A stretch of 64,000 bases of DNA from positions 62,001 to 126,000 of the forward strand of contig JBFWZA010000015.1 in NCBI GenBank assembly GCA_050185825.1, in the 5' to 3' direction. This DNA comes from SZUA-309 sp050185825 (lineage in GTDB: Bacteria; Pseudomonadota; Gammaproteobacteria; Pseudomonadales; Azotimanducaceae). Positions 8,689-17,032 of this stretch are shown piece after piece. Each line of letters begins with the position of its first letter. The first letter of the stretch is position 1. Both the position numbers and the translations under genes were made by a program. Under the pieces are notes generated by a model. That model was given only the letters and a program-made list of their open reading frames with translations, searched no databases and was not told where the DNA came from.

Positions 8689-9470
8689 TGCGGGTCTTAC
8701 CGGTTTTCGGCTCGCTCATCGCCTGCCTGACGCTCGCCGCCACGGTCTGTGCTGACGAAGCAACCCACGCTGGCAGTCATGGGGCAGATCCGACCGGTGA
8801 GCCGTCCGACTGGGCCATGAGCCACATGATGGGTAACGAGCCTTACGCCATGCTGCTCGTCGACCGGCTCGAGTACGGCGATGGCGACCATGGCGACAGT
8901 TTCCTCTGGGACCTGCAGGGCTGGTACGGCGGCGACTACAACAAGCTCTGGCTGAAGTCGGAGGGGGAAGGTCCTGCCGGTGAGGCGGTCGACACGGCCG
9001 AGTTCCAGGCGCTCTACAGCCGCCTGTTCACGCCGTTCTGGAGCTGGCAGGCGGGAGCGCGCTACGACGCGCGGCACGGTGAGTCGGACGTCGGCTATGC
9101 GGTGCTCGGGCTTCAGGGCCTCGCACCGCAGCGCTTCGAGACGGACGTGGCCCTGTTCGTGAGCGACGACGGCGACGTGAGCCTGCGCGGCGAGTTCGAG
9201 TACGACCTGCTTCTGACCCAGCGGCTCGTGCTGCAACCGCGCCTCGAGCTCGGTGTCAGCGCTCAGAGCGCGCCGGATCTCGGCATCGGCAGCGGCGTCA
9301 CTCACTCGGAGCTCGGATTGCGGCTGCGCTACGAGATCCGCCGGGAGTTCGCCCCATATCTGGGCATCCACTGGGAGCGACTCTACGGCGACACCCGAGA
9401 CTACGCTGCACAGGCCGGCGAGCCCACCTCGATCACCTCCTTCGTGATCGGCCTGCGGGCGTGGCTGTAG
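8688..9470 (+). CDS. copB: Copper resistance protein CopB (outer-membrane barrel)
   Basis: 260-residue CopB-family protein. A signal peptide (MRVLPVFGSLIACLTLAATVCA) is followed by a short Met/His segment (SHMMGNEPYAMLLVDRLEY) and a C-terminal beta-barrel built of alternating strands (LWDLQGWYGGDYNKLWLKSEGE, SWQAGARYD, SFVIGLRAWL), ending in an aromatic/hydrophobic residue. It probably binds or passes copper at the outer membrane. The ATG at 8688 overlaps the copA stop, so the pair is translationally coupled. The gene is shorter than plasmid CopB proteins because the long Met-rich N-terminal region is nearly absent, as in many chromosomal versions. Confidence 0.93.
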   Translation: MRVLPVFGSLIACLTLAATVCADEATHAGSHGADPTGEPSDWAMSHMMGNEPYAMLLVDRLEYGDGDHGDSFLWDLQGWYGGDYNKLWLKSEGEGPAGEAVDTAEFQALYSRLFTPFWSWQAGARYDARHGESDVGYAVLGLQGLAPQRFETDVALFVSDDGDVSLRGEFEYDLLLTQRLVLQPRLELGVSAQSAPDLGIGSGVTHSELGLRLRYEIRREFAPYLGIHWERLYGDTRDYAAQAGEPTSITSFVIGLRAWL

Positions 9471-9763
9471 GCAGCTCCGACGGGCCGGACCTCGTGGCCG
9501 TGGAGGACACCGTCCGCGGACGTGTGCAGGGGGTCTCCTACCGCGCGTCATTCCAGCGCGCCGCCGTCTCGCGGGACCTTACCGGCTGGGTACGCAATCA
9601 GCCCGACGGCACCGTCGCCTTTCTGATCCAGGGTTCGCCAGACGCCGTCCGGGAGATGCTGGGCTGGGCCGCAAAAGGCCCACGACTGGCGCGGGTGGAC
9701 GGCGTGAACACGTCGGCTGTCGATTTGCAGACCGGCTTGACGACGTTCGACATCCACTACTGA
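9461..9763 (+). CDS. acyP: Acylphosphatase
   Basis: 100-residue enzyme hydrolysing carboxyl-phosphate bonds. The motif GRVQGVSYRASFQRAA carries the phosphate-binding loop and catalytic arginine, and LTGWVRNQPDGTV carries the catalytic asparagine, both typical of the family. The C-terminus FDIHY is a normal end. The annotated start is GTG 9461, which overlaps the last codons of copB by 10 bases; the N-terminus is about 15 residues longer than core acylphosphatases, and another GTG at 9494 is possible. Coupling to copB is positional and does not by itself imply a copper role. Confidence 0.92.
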   Translation: MAVGSSDGPDLVAVEDTVRGRVQGVSYRASFQRAAVSRDLTGWVRNQPDGTVAFLIQGSPDAVREMLGWAAKGPRLARVDGVNTSAVDLQTGLTTFDIHY

Positions 9764-9824
9764 GGACGAGGAGCGGTCGATAACAACTCCGACGACGCTC
9801 AGCCGCCGCCTGAACCTGCCGCTG

Positions 9825-10994
9825 ATGGTGCTCTACGGCCTCGGTACCACGATCGGTGCCGGTATCTATGCGCTCATCGGCGAGATTGCGGGCGTCGCCG
9901 GCTACGGGGCCCCGCTGTCGTTTCTCATCGCTTCCGTGCTCGCCGGTTTCACGGCCTGCACTTTTGCCGAGCTGGCCGGCCGGTTTCCGAGGGCGGCAGG
10001 TGCCGCGCTCTACGTCCAGCGGGGGTTCAACAGTGTCCGTCTTGCACAGCTCGTCGGGCTCCTTGTCGTGCTGACGGCGGTCGTCTCGTCTGCCGCCATC
10101 GTCAACGCCTTCTCGGGCTACGTGCAGGTGTTCTTTCCGGTCGATCGCGTCTGGGTGGTGATGGTCGTGGTGCCGCTGATCGGGCTGCTGGCAGCATGGG
10201 GAATCGCGGAGTCGGTCATCGCTGCTGCGCTCATTACCATCGTCGAGGTGGGGGGCCTGCTATTGGTCGTCGCGGTAGGCGTCGACGCGTTCGCTGCGCT
10301 GCCCGATCGTCTGCCCGAGTTCCTGCCCGGATCCGCGTCCGCACCGTGGGCCGGCCTGGTGTTCGGGGTGATGCTGGCGTTCTATGCCTTCATCGGCTTC
10401 GAGGACATGGTGGATGTTGCGGAGGAGGTGAAGAACGTGCGCATCACCCTGCCCCGCGCCATTGTGCTGACGCTGGCGATCACCACCGTCATCTACGCGC
10501 TGCTCATGACCTCGGCGCTGCTCGCACTGCCTCCGGAAGCGCTGCAGGCATCGAGCGCACCGCTGGCCACCCTCTACGAGGTTCACACCGGACGATCCCC
10601 GACGATCATCGGTCTGATCGCCTTGTTTGCCATCGTCAACGGAGCGCTCATTCAGATGATCATGGGGGCACGCGTGCTCTACGGTCTCGCCTCCCGCGGT
10701 CAGCTGCCCGCCCTTTTCGCCCGGGTGAACGCACGGACCCGGACTCCGCTGCTCGCGACCCTCGCGATCTCGCTGCTTGTCCTCCTTTTCGCCCTGTGGG
10801 GACGTCTCGCGGGGCTGGCCATGCTCACCAGCGAGCTGATGCTCGTGATCTTCGCGCTGGTCAATCTTTCCCTCTGGCGCATCAGGCGTCGCGAAATCTC
10901 ACCTCCAGCCACGCTCCACTTCCACCCGCTGGTGCCGCTGACGGGCTTTCTGCTGTCGTCGGCCTTCCTGATCCGGGGGTTCTTCGAGCTCTGA
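9825..10994 (+). CDS. APC-family amino acid permease, start uncertain
   Basis: Integral inner-membrane amino acid/polyamine transporter with about 11-12 hydrophobic segments. The first helix contains GLGTTIGAGIYALIGEIAG, the substrate-binding unwound helix of APC transporters; FEDMVDVAEEVKN is the conserved helix 6-7 region. The first ATG (9825) gives 389 residues, but family-like sequence (LSRRLNLPL) continues upstream in frame to base 9780 with no ATG, GTG or TTG. A strong Shine-Dalgarno, GAGGAG at 9768-9773, stands 6 bases before an ATA codon at 9780, so an unusual AUA start or a base error may be involved. It follows acyP by 16 bases (to 9780) and is probably in the copAB operon transcript. 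Confidence 0.9.
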   Translation: MVLYGLGTTIGAGIYALIGEIAGVAGYGAPLSFLIASVLAGFTACTFAELAGRFPRAAGAALYVQRGFNSVRLAQLVGLLVVLTAVVSSAAIVNAFSGYVQVFFPVDRVWVVMVVVPLIGLLAAWGIAESVIAAALITIVEVGGLLLVVAVGVDAFAALPDRLPEFLPGSASAPWAGLVFGVMLAFYAFIGFEDMVDVAEEVKNVRITLPRAIVLTLAITTVIYALLMTSALLALPPEALQASSAPLATLYEVHTGRSPTIIGLIALFAIVNGALIQMIMGARVLYGLASRGQLPALFARVNARTRTPLLATLAISLLVLLFALWGRLAGLAMLTSELMLVIFALVNLSLWRIRRREISPPATLHFHPLVPLTGFLLSSAFLIRGFFEL

Positions 10995-11003
10995 GCCCGC
11001 TCG

Positions 11004-11876
11004 ATGGCATCCGACGCCCGATTGGCGGATCATGTCCCCATCAGGCCGGACGCGAGGCTCCCCATGCACCCCATCCCCGTCAGACGTATGCGTTTCGAGG
11101 TACCCGAGGCGGGCTTCCACCCGGTCTACATCGCCGGCCAGGCCATGCTGTCCTACCACTTCACCGGTCTCGGGCTCTATGTCGCGCTGCTCGAGCCGTT
11201 CATCGTCAAGTCGGCTCGGCGGGTACTGCCGCAGATCACCGACCCGGCACTCGCGGAAGAAGTGGACCGTTTCTGTCGCCAGGAGGCTCAGCACTACCAG
11301 CAGCACGAGCGTTTCAATCAGCTGATCTTCGCGCAGGATTACCCGGGGTTGAAGGAGCGCTACGAACGGCTGAGGGGCGACTTCGACCGCATGCTGACGG
11401 AAGAGGACGACCGCTATCGGATCGGATTCGTCGAAGGCTTCGAAGCCAACACCACTCAGGGTGCGCTGCACCTGCTGGAAAGCGGCGCGCTCAGACACCC
11501 GAAAACGGATCGGAAATTCGGCGAGCTGTGGACCTGGCACATGCTGGAGGAGATCGAGCACCGCAACGTCGCCTTCGACATCTACCAGCACCTCTACGGC
11601 GACTGGCTGTTCCGGGCACGCATGTGCTGGGTGGCGCAGGCGCACATGGCGAGGTTCATCGCCGACTGCACCCGCCTCATGTCTGTGGTGGACGTGGCGA
11701 GACACGGCGAGGTGTGCCGCATCCGCCTGCAGGAACGCGTGCTCGGCGTCGTGATGCGCCTGGTACCGAGGCTCAGGAGCATGGCGCCCGGCTACACGCC
11801 CCACCGCTACGAGCTGCCGGCTCAGGTGGCCGGGCTGTCTTCACGATTTACCGCCCAGGCGGAATCCGCGACGTGA
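11004..11876 (+). CDS. Predicted metal-dependent hydrolase (PF10118-type)
   Basis: 290-residue protein of the uncharacterised metal-dependent hydrolase family. Metal-ligand-like segments are FCRQEAQHYQQHERFNQ (about residues 91-107) and WHMLEEIEHRNVAFDIY (about 178-194), an E/H pattern in helices like a ferritin-like di-metal site. No signal peptide or transmembrane segment is clear. The start ATG is 10 bases after the permease stop, so it is likely cotranscribed. An SDR gene converges on it 24 bases downstream. The substrate is unknown. Confidence 0.82.
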   Translation: MASDARLADHVPIRPDARLPMHPIPVRRMRFEVPEAGFHPVYIAGQAMLSYHFTGLGLYVALLEPFIVKSARRVLPQITDPALAEEVDRFCRQEAQHYQQHERFNQLIFAQDYPGLKERYERLRGDFDRMLTEEDDRYRIGFVEGFEANTTQGALHLLESGALRHPKTDRKFGELWTWHMLEEIEHRNVAFDIYQHLYGDWLFRARMCWVAQAHMARFIADCTRLMSVVDVARHGEVCRIRLQERVLGVVMRLVPRLRSMAPGYTPHRYELPAQVAGLSSRFTAQAESAT

Positions 11877-11900
11877 GAGACAAACGGCCTGCGCGGCGTG

Positions 11901-12743
11901 CTATCGCATCTGCAGGCCGTTGACGAAGTCGAAGGCCCGATCGGGGAGCAGCCACTTCAGCACCGCGCCGATTTTCGCGTCACGGCCGACGAGATAACGC
12001 GTTTTCGGCCGCCGCGATTCCACCGCGCGTTCGATCACCTTCGCAGCATCGAGCGGCGAGCTGGCCCGCCTGCCCAGGGCGGCGAAGTAGTTGGCCATGC
12101 CGCGAATCTGGTCGCCGTAGAGCGCCAGGGCCTCGGCAGGCAGGGTCGACTTCGCGGTTTCCACCAATGCCGGCACGCCGAGCAGCATGGGCGTTTCCAC
12201 CGGTCCCGGCTCGATGAGGCTGACCTGGATGCCCTGTGGGGCGAGCTCCGCGCGCAGGCTGTCGCAGAACGCTTCCACCGCGAACTTGGACATGCTGTAC
12301 GGGCCGTTGATGGGGCCCGAGAGCTTGCCGCTGATCGAACCGACGGTGATGATCCGACCGCGGGCCAGACGAATCAACGGCAGCAGGGACTGGGTGAGCA
12401 GCAGCGGTCCCATCACGTTCACCTCGAACGTGTGGCGCACCATCTCCGGATCGACGAACTCGAGCGGCGCGCCGTCGCCCACGCCGGCGTTGTTGACCAG
12501 CACATCGAGGCCCGACGGGCCGAGTGTTGCCGCCAGAAGGTCGGCCACTGCCTGACACTGCTCTACCGACGTGACGTCCAGCATCACGGGTTCGAGGTTG
12601 CCGCTGCCGTCCGCGGCCGTCAGTGACGCCGCGTCCGCTTCCTTGCGGACACCGGCGAACACCCGGTATCCCTTGCCGGCAAAGTGCAGGGCCGTCGCCC
12701 TGCCGATGCCGGAGGAGCAACCTGAGATCAGCAGGCTCTTCAT
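11901..12743 (-). CDS. Short-chain dehydrogenase/reductase
   Basis: 280-residue NAD(P)-dependent oxidoreductase. The start MKSLLISGCSSGIGRATALHF has the Rossmann cofactor motif GCSSGIGRA, NNAGVG is near residue 83, and the catalytic Ser/Tyr/Lys set is in VGSISGKL and YSMSKFAVE. The start is set at MKSLL because a longer frame would precede the Rossmann strand by 16 residues. Lengths and motifs fit the classical SDR family acting on alcohols or ketones. It lies 62 bases downstream of the VOC gene on the same strand and may belong to that operon. Confidence 0.92.
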   Translation of the reverse strand: MKSLLISGCSSGIGRATALHFAGKGYRVFAGVRKEADAASLTAADGSGNLEPVMLDVTSVEQCQAVADLLAATLGPSGLDVLVNNAGVGDGAPLEFVDPEMVRHTFEVNVMGPLLLTQSLLPLIRLARGRIITVGSISGKLSGPINGPYSMSKFAVEAFCDSLRAELAPQGIQVSLIEPGPVETPMLLGVPALVETAKSTLPAEALALYGDQIRGMANYFAALGRRASSPLDAAKVIERAVESRRPKTRYLVGRDAKIGAVLKWLLPDRAFDFVNGLQMR

Positions 12744-12805
12744 CACCCATCCTCTCAACCGTCGGTGGCCGAGAGAGTAACCGATCGACACCGGATCCGG
12801 TGCGA

Positions 12806-13195
12806 CTATCTGCCGGCGGGCTGAAACAGCTCCACCGGGTTGCCGGAAGGATCATCCAGGAGAATCTGCGAGCCGCCGGGACCGACCACGATGTCATTGC
12901 GGAAGCTGACGCCGGCGGCGCGCAGACGCTCGACCTCCGCCGCGATGTCGGCCACCACGAAGTGAAGGCGGTTCCAGCCACCCGGTACCGGCTGGCGACC
13001 GTCGGGCATGGGTCGTCCGGCAGAGCTCTTCGGGCCGGCCAGCAACAGCCGCAGATGACCGCGACCCACCGAAGCGAACGCCGGTGCGGCGTCCATGAGC
13101 GGCTCGAATCCGAAATGCGTCGTATAGAACGCCGCAGCCGCCGCCACGTCGTCCACCATGTAACGAACGCTGACGGTGTCGTCGATGGTTTTCAT
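12806..13195 (-). CDS. VOC (glyoxalase/dioxygenase fold) family protein
   Basis: 129-residue vicinal oxygen chelate protein with two beta-alpha-beta-beta-beta repeats: SVRYMVDDVAAAAAFYTTHF and NRLHFVVADIAAEVERLRAAG, ending in LLDDPSGNPVELFQPA. Metal ligands are plausible at His80 (LHFVV) and Glu124 (VELF). The start codon overlaps the arsR-arsC stop (ATGA at 13192-13195), so the two are translationally coupled. The paired cysteines expected of ArsI, the organoarsenical C-As lyase, are not present, so a direct arsenic role is unproven. Confidence 0.87.
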   Translation of the reverse strand: MKTIDDTVSVRYMVDDVAAAAAFYTTHFGFEPLMDAAPAFASVGRGHLRLLLAGPKSSAGRPMPDGRQPVPGGWNRLHFVVADIAAEVERLRAAGVSFRNDIVVGPGGSQILLDDPSGNPVELFQPAGR

Positions 13196-13977
13196 CCTAC
13201 GGTCTCCTCTTCTGCGTAGCCGATGCGTGCCAGCAGGAAGCTGACGCGCCACTCGATTTCCCGGGCCGCCTGCTCGAAGGCCGGATAGCTCTCCCGGTCT
13301 GTCGCACCGGCGGCGCTCGGATCGGCGATGCTCCAGTGCACGGTGTCCGGATGCCCGGGAAACTCAGGACACACCTCCCGCACCCTGTCGCAGAGGCTCA
13401 CGACGACGTCGAACCGTCGCCGCGCGAACTCGTTCAGGTGTCGGGTCCGTCGGCCGCTGATGTCGATGCCCCGCGTCGCCATCACGCGCACCGAGTTGGG
13501 GTGAAGCGTCTTCGGATGGCTGCCGGCGCTGTGGACCTCGATCCGGGGCGCCAGGTGCCGCGCAAAGGCCTCCGCCATCTGCGAGCGGGCGCTGTTACCC
13601 GTACACAGGAAAAGGATGCGCCCACGGTGCCGGGAAGCAGGCGGTTTTTTTCCGGACCCGGGGATCGCTATCCCACCCAGACCGGGGTGCAGCGCCGCGC
13701 CGACTTCCCGCAGACGCGCTCTGCAGACCGTCAGCTCCGCCCGGTAGTAAGCGTCGCGGCGGTCTGCCGAGCTGCGCCGCATGGAAACGAGACCCGCCGC
13801 GCGCAGCCGGCCGAGGTGGTAGGACACGAGATTCTGCGGCTGCCCCACGCGCGCCACCAGCTCCCGCACCTGCCGATCGCTGCACCCCAGCTCGCACAGC
13901 AGGCGCCAGCGCAGCGGATCCGCCACCAGGGCCAGGAATGCCGGTGGTGCCGCAGGCTCGGTCGTGTCGCGTTTCAT
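13192..13977 (-). CDS. ArsR-type repressor fused to low-molecular-weight arsenate reductase
   Basis: 261-residue fusion. Residues about 10-90 are a winged-helix ArsR domain (FLALVADPLRWRLLCELG, then VGQPQNLVSYHLGRLRAAGL as recognition helix). Residues about 115-255 are a low-molecular-weight protein-tyrosine-phosphatase/ArsC domain with the P-loop FLCTGNSARSQMAEAFA (CX5R type), VHSAGSHPK, and VVVSLCDRVREVCPEF carrying the resolving cysteines. It would couple sensing and arsenate reduction in one chain. The start MKRDTTEP is preferred; the longer frame runs through the operator. Two palindromes stand just upstream (14004-14033), suggesting autoregulation. No arsB/acr3 or arsH is in the window. 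Confidence 0.9.
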   Translation of the reverse strand: MKRDTTEPAAPPAFLALVADPLRWRLLCELGCSDRQVRELVARVGQPQNLVSYHLGRLRAAGLVSMRRSSADRRDAYYRAELTVCRARLREVGAALHPGLGGIAIPGSGKKPPASRHRGRILFLCTGNSARSQMAEAFARHLAPRIEVHSAGSHPKTLHPNSVRVMATRGIDISGRRTRHLNEFARRRFDVVVSLCDRVREVCPEFPGHPDTVHWSIADPSAAGATDRESYPAFEQAAREIEWRVSFLLARIGYAEEETVG

Positions 13978-14003
13978 CACGGGAAAGATTACATCGACCT
14001 GGA

Positions 14004-14033
14004 TTGATTTATCAATATGAGTTGATATATCAA
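14004..14033. promoter_or_regulatory. Paired palindromic operator of the ArsR-ArsC gene
   Basis: Two 12-base palindromes, TTGATTTATCAA (14004-14015) and TTGATATATCAA (14022-14033), lie 26-56 bases upstream of the ArsR-ArsC start. Their centres are 18 bases apart, about two helical turns. TTGAT-ATCAA arms are the usual type of ArsR-family binding site. They also precede the divergent phosphotransferase at 14090, which may share the control. Confidence 0.7.
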
Positions 14034-14089
14034 CGCGTAAACGTCCGCTCAGCACATCTGCGTTGCATCACCGGCATGGCGCTACCACC

Positions 14090-15004
14090 ATGCGCCTCAT
14101 GAGTCAGGATCGATACGCCGCCATCATCTCCCGCCTCTACCCCGGGGCAGAGCTCGTCACTGCCGAACCCCTGTCCGGAGGGGTGTCCGCCGACGTTCTG
14201 CGGCTCGACATCGCCCTGCCGGACGGCCACAGCAGGAGCGTGGTGCTGCGGGTGCACGGCACCTCCCACCACGGCCATCCAGCGGAGCTCGAGTACCAGC
14301 TCCTCGCGACGCTGCACAGCAAAGGCCTGCCGATACCCGAGCCGCTGCTCGTCGATGCTTCCGGGAAGCTGCTGGCAGAACCATTCCTGGTCATCGCCCT
14401 GACAGAGGGCGGCTCGGAGATCCCCGCGAGCAGCCAGGATGTGCACATCAACGCCATGGCGGACATGCTGGCAAGGATTCACCACCTGGATACCTCGGGC
14501 CTGTCCGCCCTGCCGGCACGTCTGGATCCGCTGCCCGAGGTCTTCGACTACCTGCCCTCCGGCGTGGAGTGGGACGCCCTGACTGACCACCTGCACACCC
14601 TGACCGGCACCACCTACACCGGACCGGCGAGGCTGCTGCACGGCGACTTCTGGCCAGGCAACCTCCTCTGGAAGGACGATGCGATCAACGCCGTTCTCGA
14701 CTGGGAGGATGCGGCCCTGGGCGACCCGCTCTCCGATGTCGCCTGCTGCCAGGTGGAGCTGCGCTACAAGTTCGGCAGGTCGGCCATGCAACGCTTCCTG
14801 ACATCATACGAACAGCACGGTCACGTGGACCGCCAGCGGCTGGCGCTGTGGCAGGTGTACGTCGCTGCCGCCGCGCAGCGATTCATGGGCGACTGGGGTC
14901 TCGAGCCCTCCCGCGAAGCGCACATGCGCCGGGAGGCGCTGGCCAGCGTCCGGGAAGCCGGCGCCGTGCTGATAAGGCACGAAGCCGACGGCGCAAGCGG
15001 GTAG
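14090..15004 (+). CDS. Aminoglycoside/choline phosphotransferase family protein
   Basis: 304-residue kinase-like protein. Motifs of the APH fold are seen: LLHGDFWPGNLLWKDD (about 183-198; HGDFWPGN carries the catalytic Asp) and VLDWEDAALGDPLSDVAC (about 202-219; DWEDA carries the metal-binding Asp). The N-lobe has LSGGVSADVLRLDI. Many members act on small molecules or as acyl-CoA-linked kinases rather than antibiotics; the adjacent enoyl-CoA hydratase fits the latter but does not prove it. Start is uncertain between ATG 14090, ATG 14099 and an upstream TTG 14063. Confidence 0.87.
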   Translation: MRLMSQDRYAAIISRLYPGAELVTAEPLSGGVSADVLRLDIALPDGHSRSVVLRVHGTSHHGHPAELEYQLLATLHSKGLPIPEPLLVDASGKLLAEPFLVIALTEGGSEIPASSQDVHINAMADMLARIHHLDTSGLSALPARLDPLPEVFDYLPSGVEWDALTDHLHTLTGTTYTGPARLLHGDFWPGNLLWKDDAINAVLDWEDAALGDPLSDVACCQVELRYKFGRSAMQRFLTSYEQHGHVDRQRLALWQVYVAAAAQRFMGDWGLEPSREAHMRREALASVREAGAVLIRHEADGASG

Positions 15005-15055
15005 ACTCCAGACCTCGTGGCAGACTCGCCGGGGATCCCGGCACAGGGAGGGGAC

Positions 15056-15856
15056 ATGCTCAAACAGGAAAACTATCAGACCATGCTCATCGAGCGGCAT
15101 GACCACGGCATCGTGGTGGTGACGCTCAACCGACCGGAACGGCTGAACGCCGTCAACGGCACCCTGCACGCCGAGCTCGCCCGGTTCAGCCGCGACTTCG
15201 GCAACGACCGGGAAGCCCGCGTGCTGGTGCTGACCGGTGCGGGCCGCGCCTTCTGCGCCGGCGGCGATTTCAGTCCCGGGGACCCCATCGGCAACAATCC
15301 CGAGGGGCCGAATCTCTGGGTGGAGGCGCGCCAGATCGTCGATCACATCCTCGAATGCGAGAAGCCCCTCATCGCCGCCGTCAACGGCTACGCCATGGGC
15401 CTGGGCGCCAACGTCGCGCTGCTGTGCGATGTGGTCATTGCCTCTCCCAATGCGGTGTTCGCCGACACGCACGTGAACATGGGCATCGGTGCCGGTGACG
15501 GGGGGCAGCTGATCTGGCCGTTCCTGATCGGCGTCAACCGCGCCAAGTACTACCTGATGACGGGCGACCGCATCAGCGGCAAGGACGCGCTGGACATGGG
15601 GCTCGCCAACTTCTACGTCGATACTCAGGACGCCCTCATGCCGAAGGCCATGGAGGTGGCCGAGCGCCTGGCCGCCGGCGCGCCTCAGGCGATCACCGCC
15701 TCGAAGATGGCCGTGAATGCCTACCTCCGGTCGGTGTCCAGCATGATCATGCCCATGTGTCTGAAATACGAGCAGGTGACCATGGCGAGCGACGACCACC
15801 GGGAGGCAGTGGCGGCCTTCCAGGAAAAGCGCCAACCCAGATTCACCGGCCGCTAG
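15056..15856 (+). CDS. Enoyl-CoA hydratase/isomerase family protein
   Basis: 266-residue crotonase-fold enzyme. Oxyanion-hole segments are GAGRAFCAGGDFSPGD and AAVNGYAMGLGANVALLCD; the segment NMGIGAGDGGQLIWPFLIG carries an acidic residue (Asp) where the second catalytic Glu of classical hydratases lies, a variation within the family. The ATG at 15056 is chosen because AGGGAGGGG stands 4-10 bases before it; an in-frame GTG at 15017 lacks such a site. It follows the phosphotransferase by about 50 bases, same strand. Confidence 0.91.
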   Translation: MLKQENYQTMLIERHDHGIVVVTLNRPERLNAVNGTLHAELARFSRDFGNDREARVLVLTGAGRAFCAGGDFSPGDPIGNNPEGPNLWVEARQIVDHILECEKPLIAAVNGYAMGLGANVALLCDVVIASPNAVFADTHVNMGIGAGDGGQLIWPFLIGVNRAKYYLMTGDRISGKDALDMGLANFYVDTQDALMPKAMEVAERLAAGAPQAITASKMAVNAYLRSVSSMIMPMCLKYEQVTMASDDHREAVAAFQEKRQPRFTGR

Positions 15857-15886
15857 CGACCATCAACCCGCCCGCGAGAAGAACAT

Positions 15887-17014
15887 ATGAAAAGGTATTC
15901 CGGTTTTACGCGATGTTTCGTCGCACTGCAGATTCTGGTGCTTGCGCTGCTGAGCGGCTGCCAGGAGGCCGAGCCTCCGACGGCGTCGCAGGCTGCGGCG
16001 TCCGGGAATCGCACGACGATCAGCATCGACAACGCCATGGCAGGCTGGCAGTCGACGGGCCTGCAGGTGCAGACCGGCGACTACCTGGCTCTGTTCGGCG
16101 CCGGTGACTGGGACGCGGACGGCCTCTCCCTCGCCCCGCGGCACCTGCTCTGGTATCGGATCGGCGATCAGGGCACGGCGACCAACTTCTCGGCGGATGA
16201 GGAGCTGGCCATGGCGGATTCCGCGGGCGAGGTGTTCGTCGCCGTGAAGCCGCCGGGCATCTACTGGACCGACGACTACGGGACGTTTCCGCCCGAATTC
16301 CTCCAGGCACCGCCGGTGCCCTTGGCGGTGACGGTGGAAGCGATCCGCTTTCAGGGGTCTCTCGAGGAGGGACTTCAGCGTCTTGCAGACAGCGGCGACC
16401 TGCGGGCGGCGGATGCGCTCCACACCCTTTCCGAGCGCAAGTCGCTGCCCGCCGGCTTCTTCTATCTCCCCTACCTGGGTCGGTCCAACGTCTGGGCGGA
16501 CGGCACCGTAGACGGCAAACCCGGCATCCAGGCGGACACCACGGACGACGTGGGCATCGTCAAGCTGCCCCTGGACATCCCCCTCACCGACACCACGGAA
16601 ATCCGTTTCGACTGGCGCTACGACAGCCTGCCCGCACTCGGGCCGGAAACCGAGGCGCAGTTTCACGACTACCTGAGCATCGCGCTGGAATTCGACAACG
16701 GCCAGGACCTGACCTGGATGTGGAGCCCGACGATCGAAGCCGGCACCCACTTTCACTGTCCGCTACCGTGGTGGGACAGCCGCGAAACCCACTACGTGAT
16801 CCAGAGCGGTGTGGATGGCCTCGGCTCCTGGCACAGCCACCAGCGCAACGTGCTCTCGGACTACCGGGATGCCATCGAGGTGCCCGGAGCGACTCGCATC
16901 GTTGGCGTCTGGTTCATCGCCAACAGCCTGTTCGGACGGCAGCGGGCGGCGGCGAGCTTCGCCAGGGTATCGGTGACGGACGGTGCTCAGGAGACGGTGA
17001 TCTTCGGTCCGTGA
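15887..17014 (+). CDS. Exported lipoprotein, unknown function (possibly DUF3047-like)
   Basis: 375-residue protein with a lipoprotein signal ending in LALLSGC (Cys25). Residues about 40-150 form a beta-rich domain (TISIDNAMAGWQSTGL, YLALFGAGDWDADG), which resembles carbohydrate-binding lectin-like folds. Residues about 215-375 contain EIRFDWRYDSLPALG and DYLSIALEFDNGQDLTWMWS, patterns reminiscent of DUF3047, whose function is unknown; this is a guess by pattern. Two Trp-rich segments follow. Same strand as the preceding hydratase, 30 bases apart. Confidence 0.72.
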   Translation: MKRYSGFTRCFVALQILVLALLSGCQEAEPPTASQAAASGNRTTISIDNAMAGWQSTGLQVQTGDYLALFGAGDWDADGLSLAPRHLLWYRIGDQGTATNFSADEELAMADSAGEVFVAVKPPGIYWTDDYGTFPPEFLQAPPVPLAVTVEAIRFQGSLEEGLQRLADSGDLRAADALHTLSERKSLPAGFFYLPYLGRSNVWADGTVDGKPGIQADTTDDVGIVKLPLDIPLTDTTEIRFDWRYDSLPALGPETEAQFHDYLSIALEFDNGQDLTWMWSPTIEAGTHFHCPLPWWDSRETHYVIQSGVDGLGSWHSHQRNVLSDYRDAIEVPGATRIVGVWFIANSLFGRQRAAASFARVSVTDGAQETVIFGP

Positions 17015-17032
17015 CGGGCACCGGCGCCGGTT

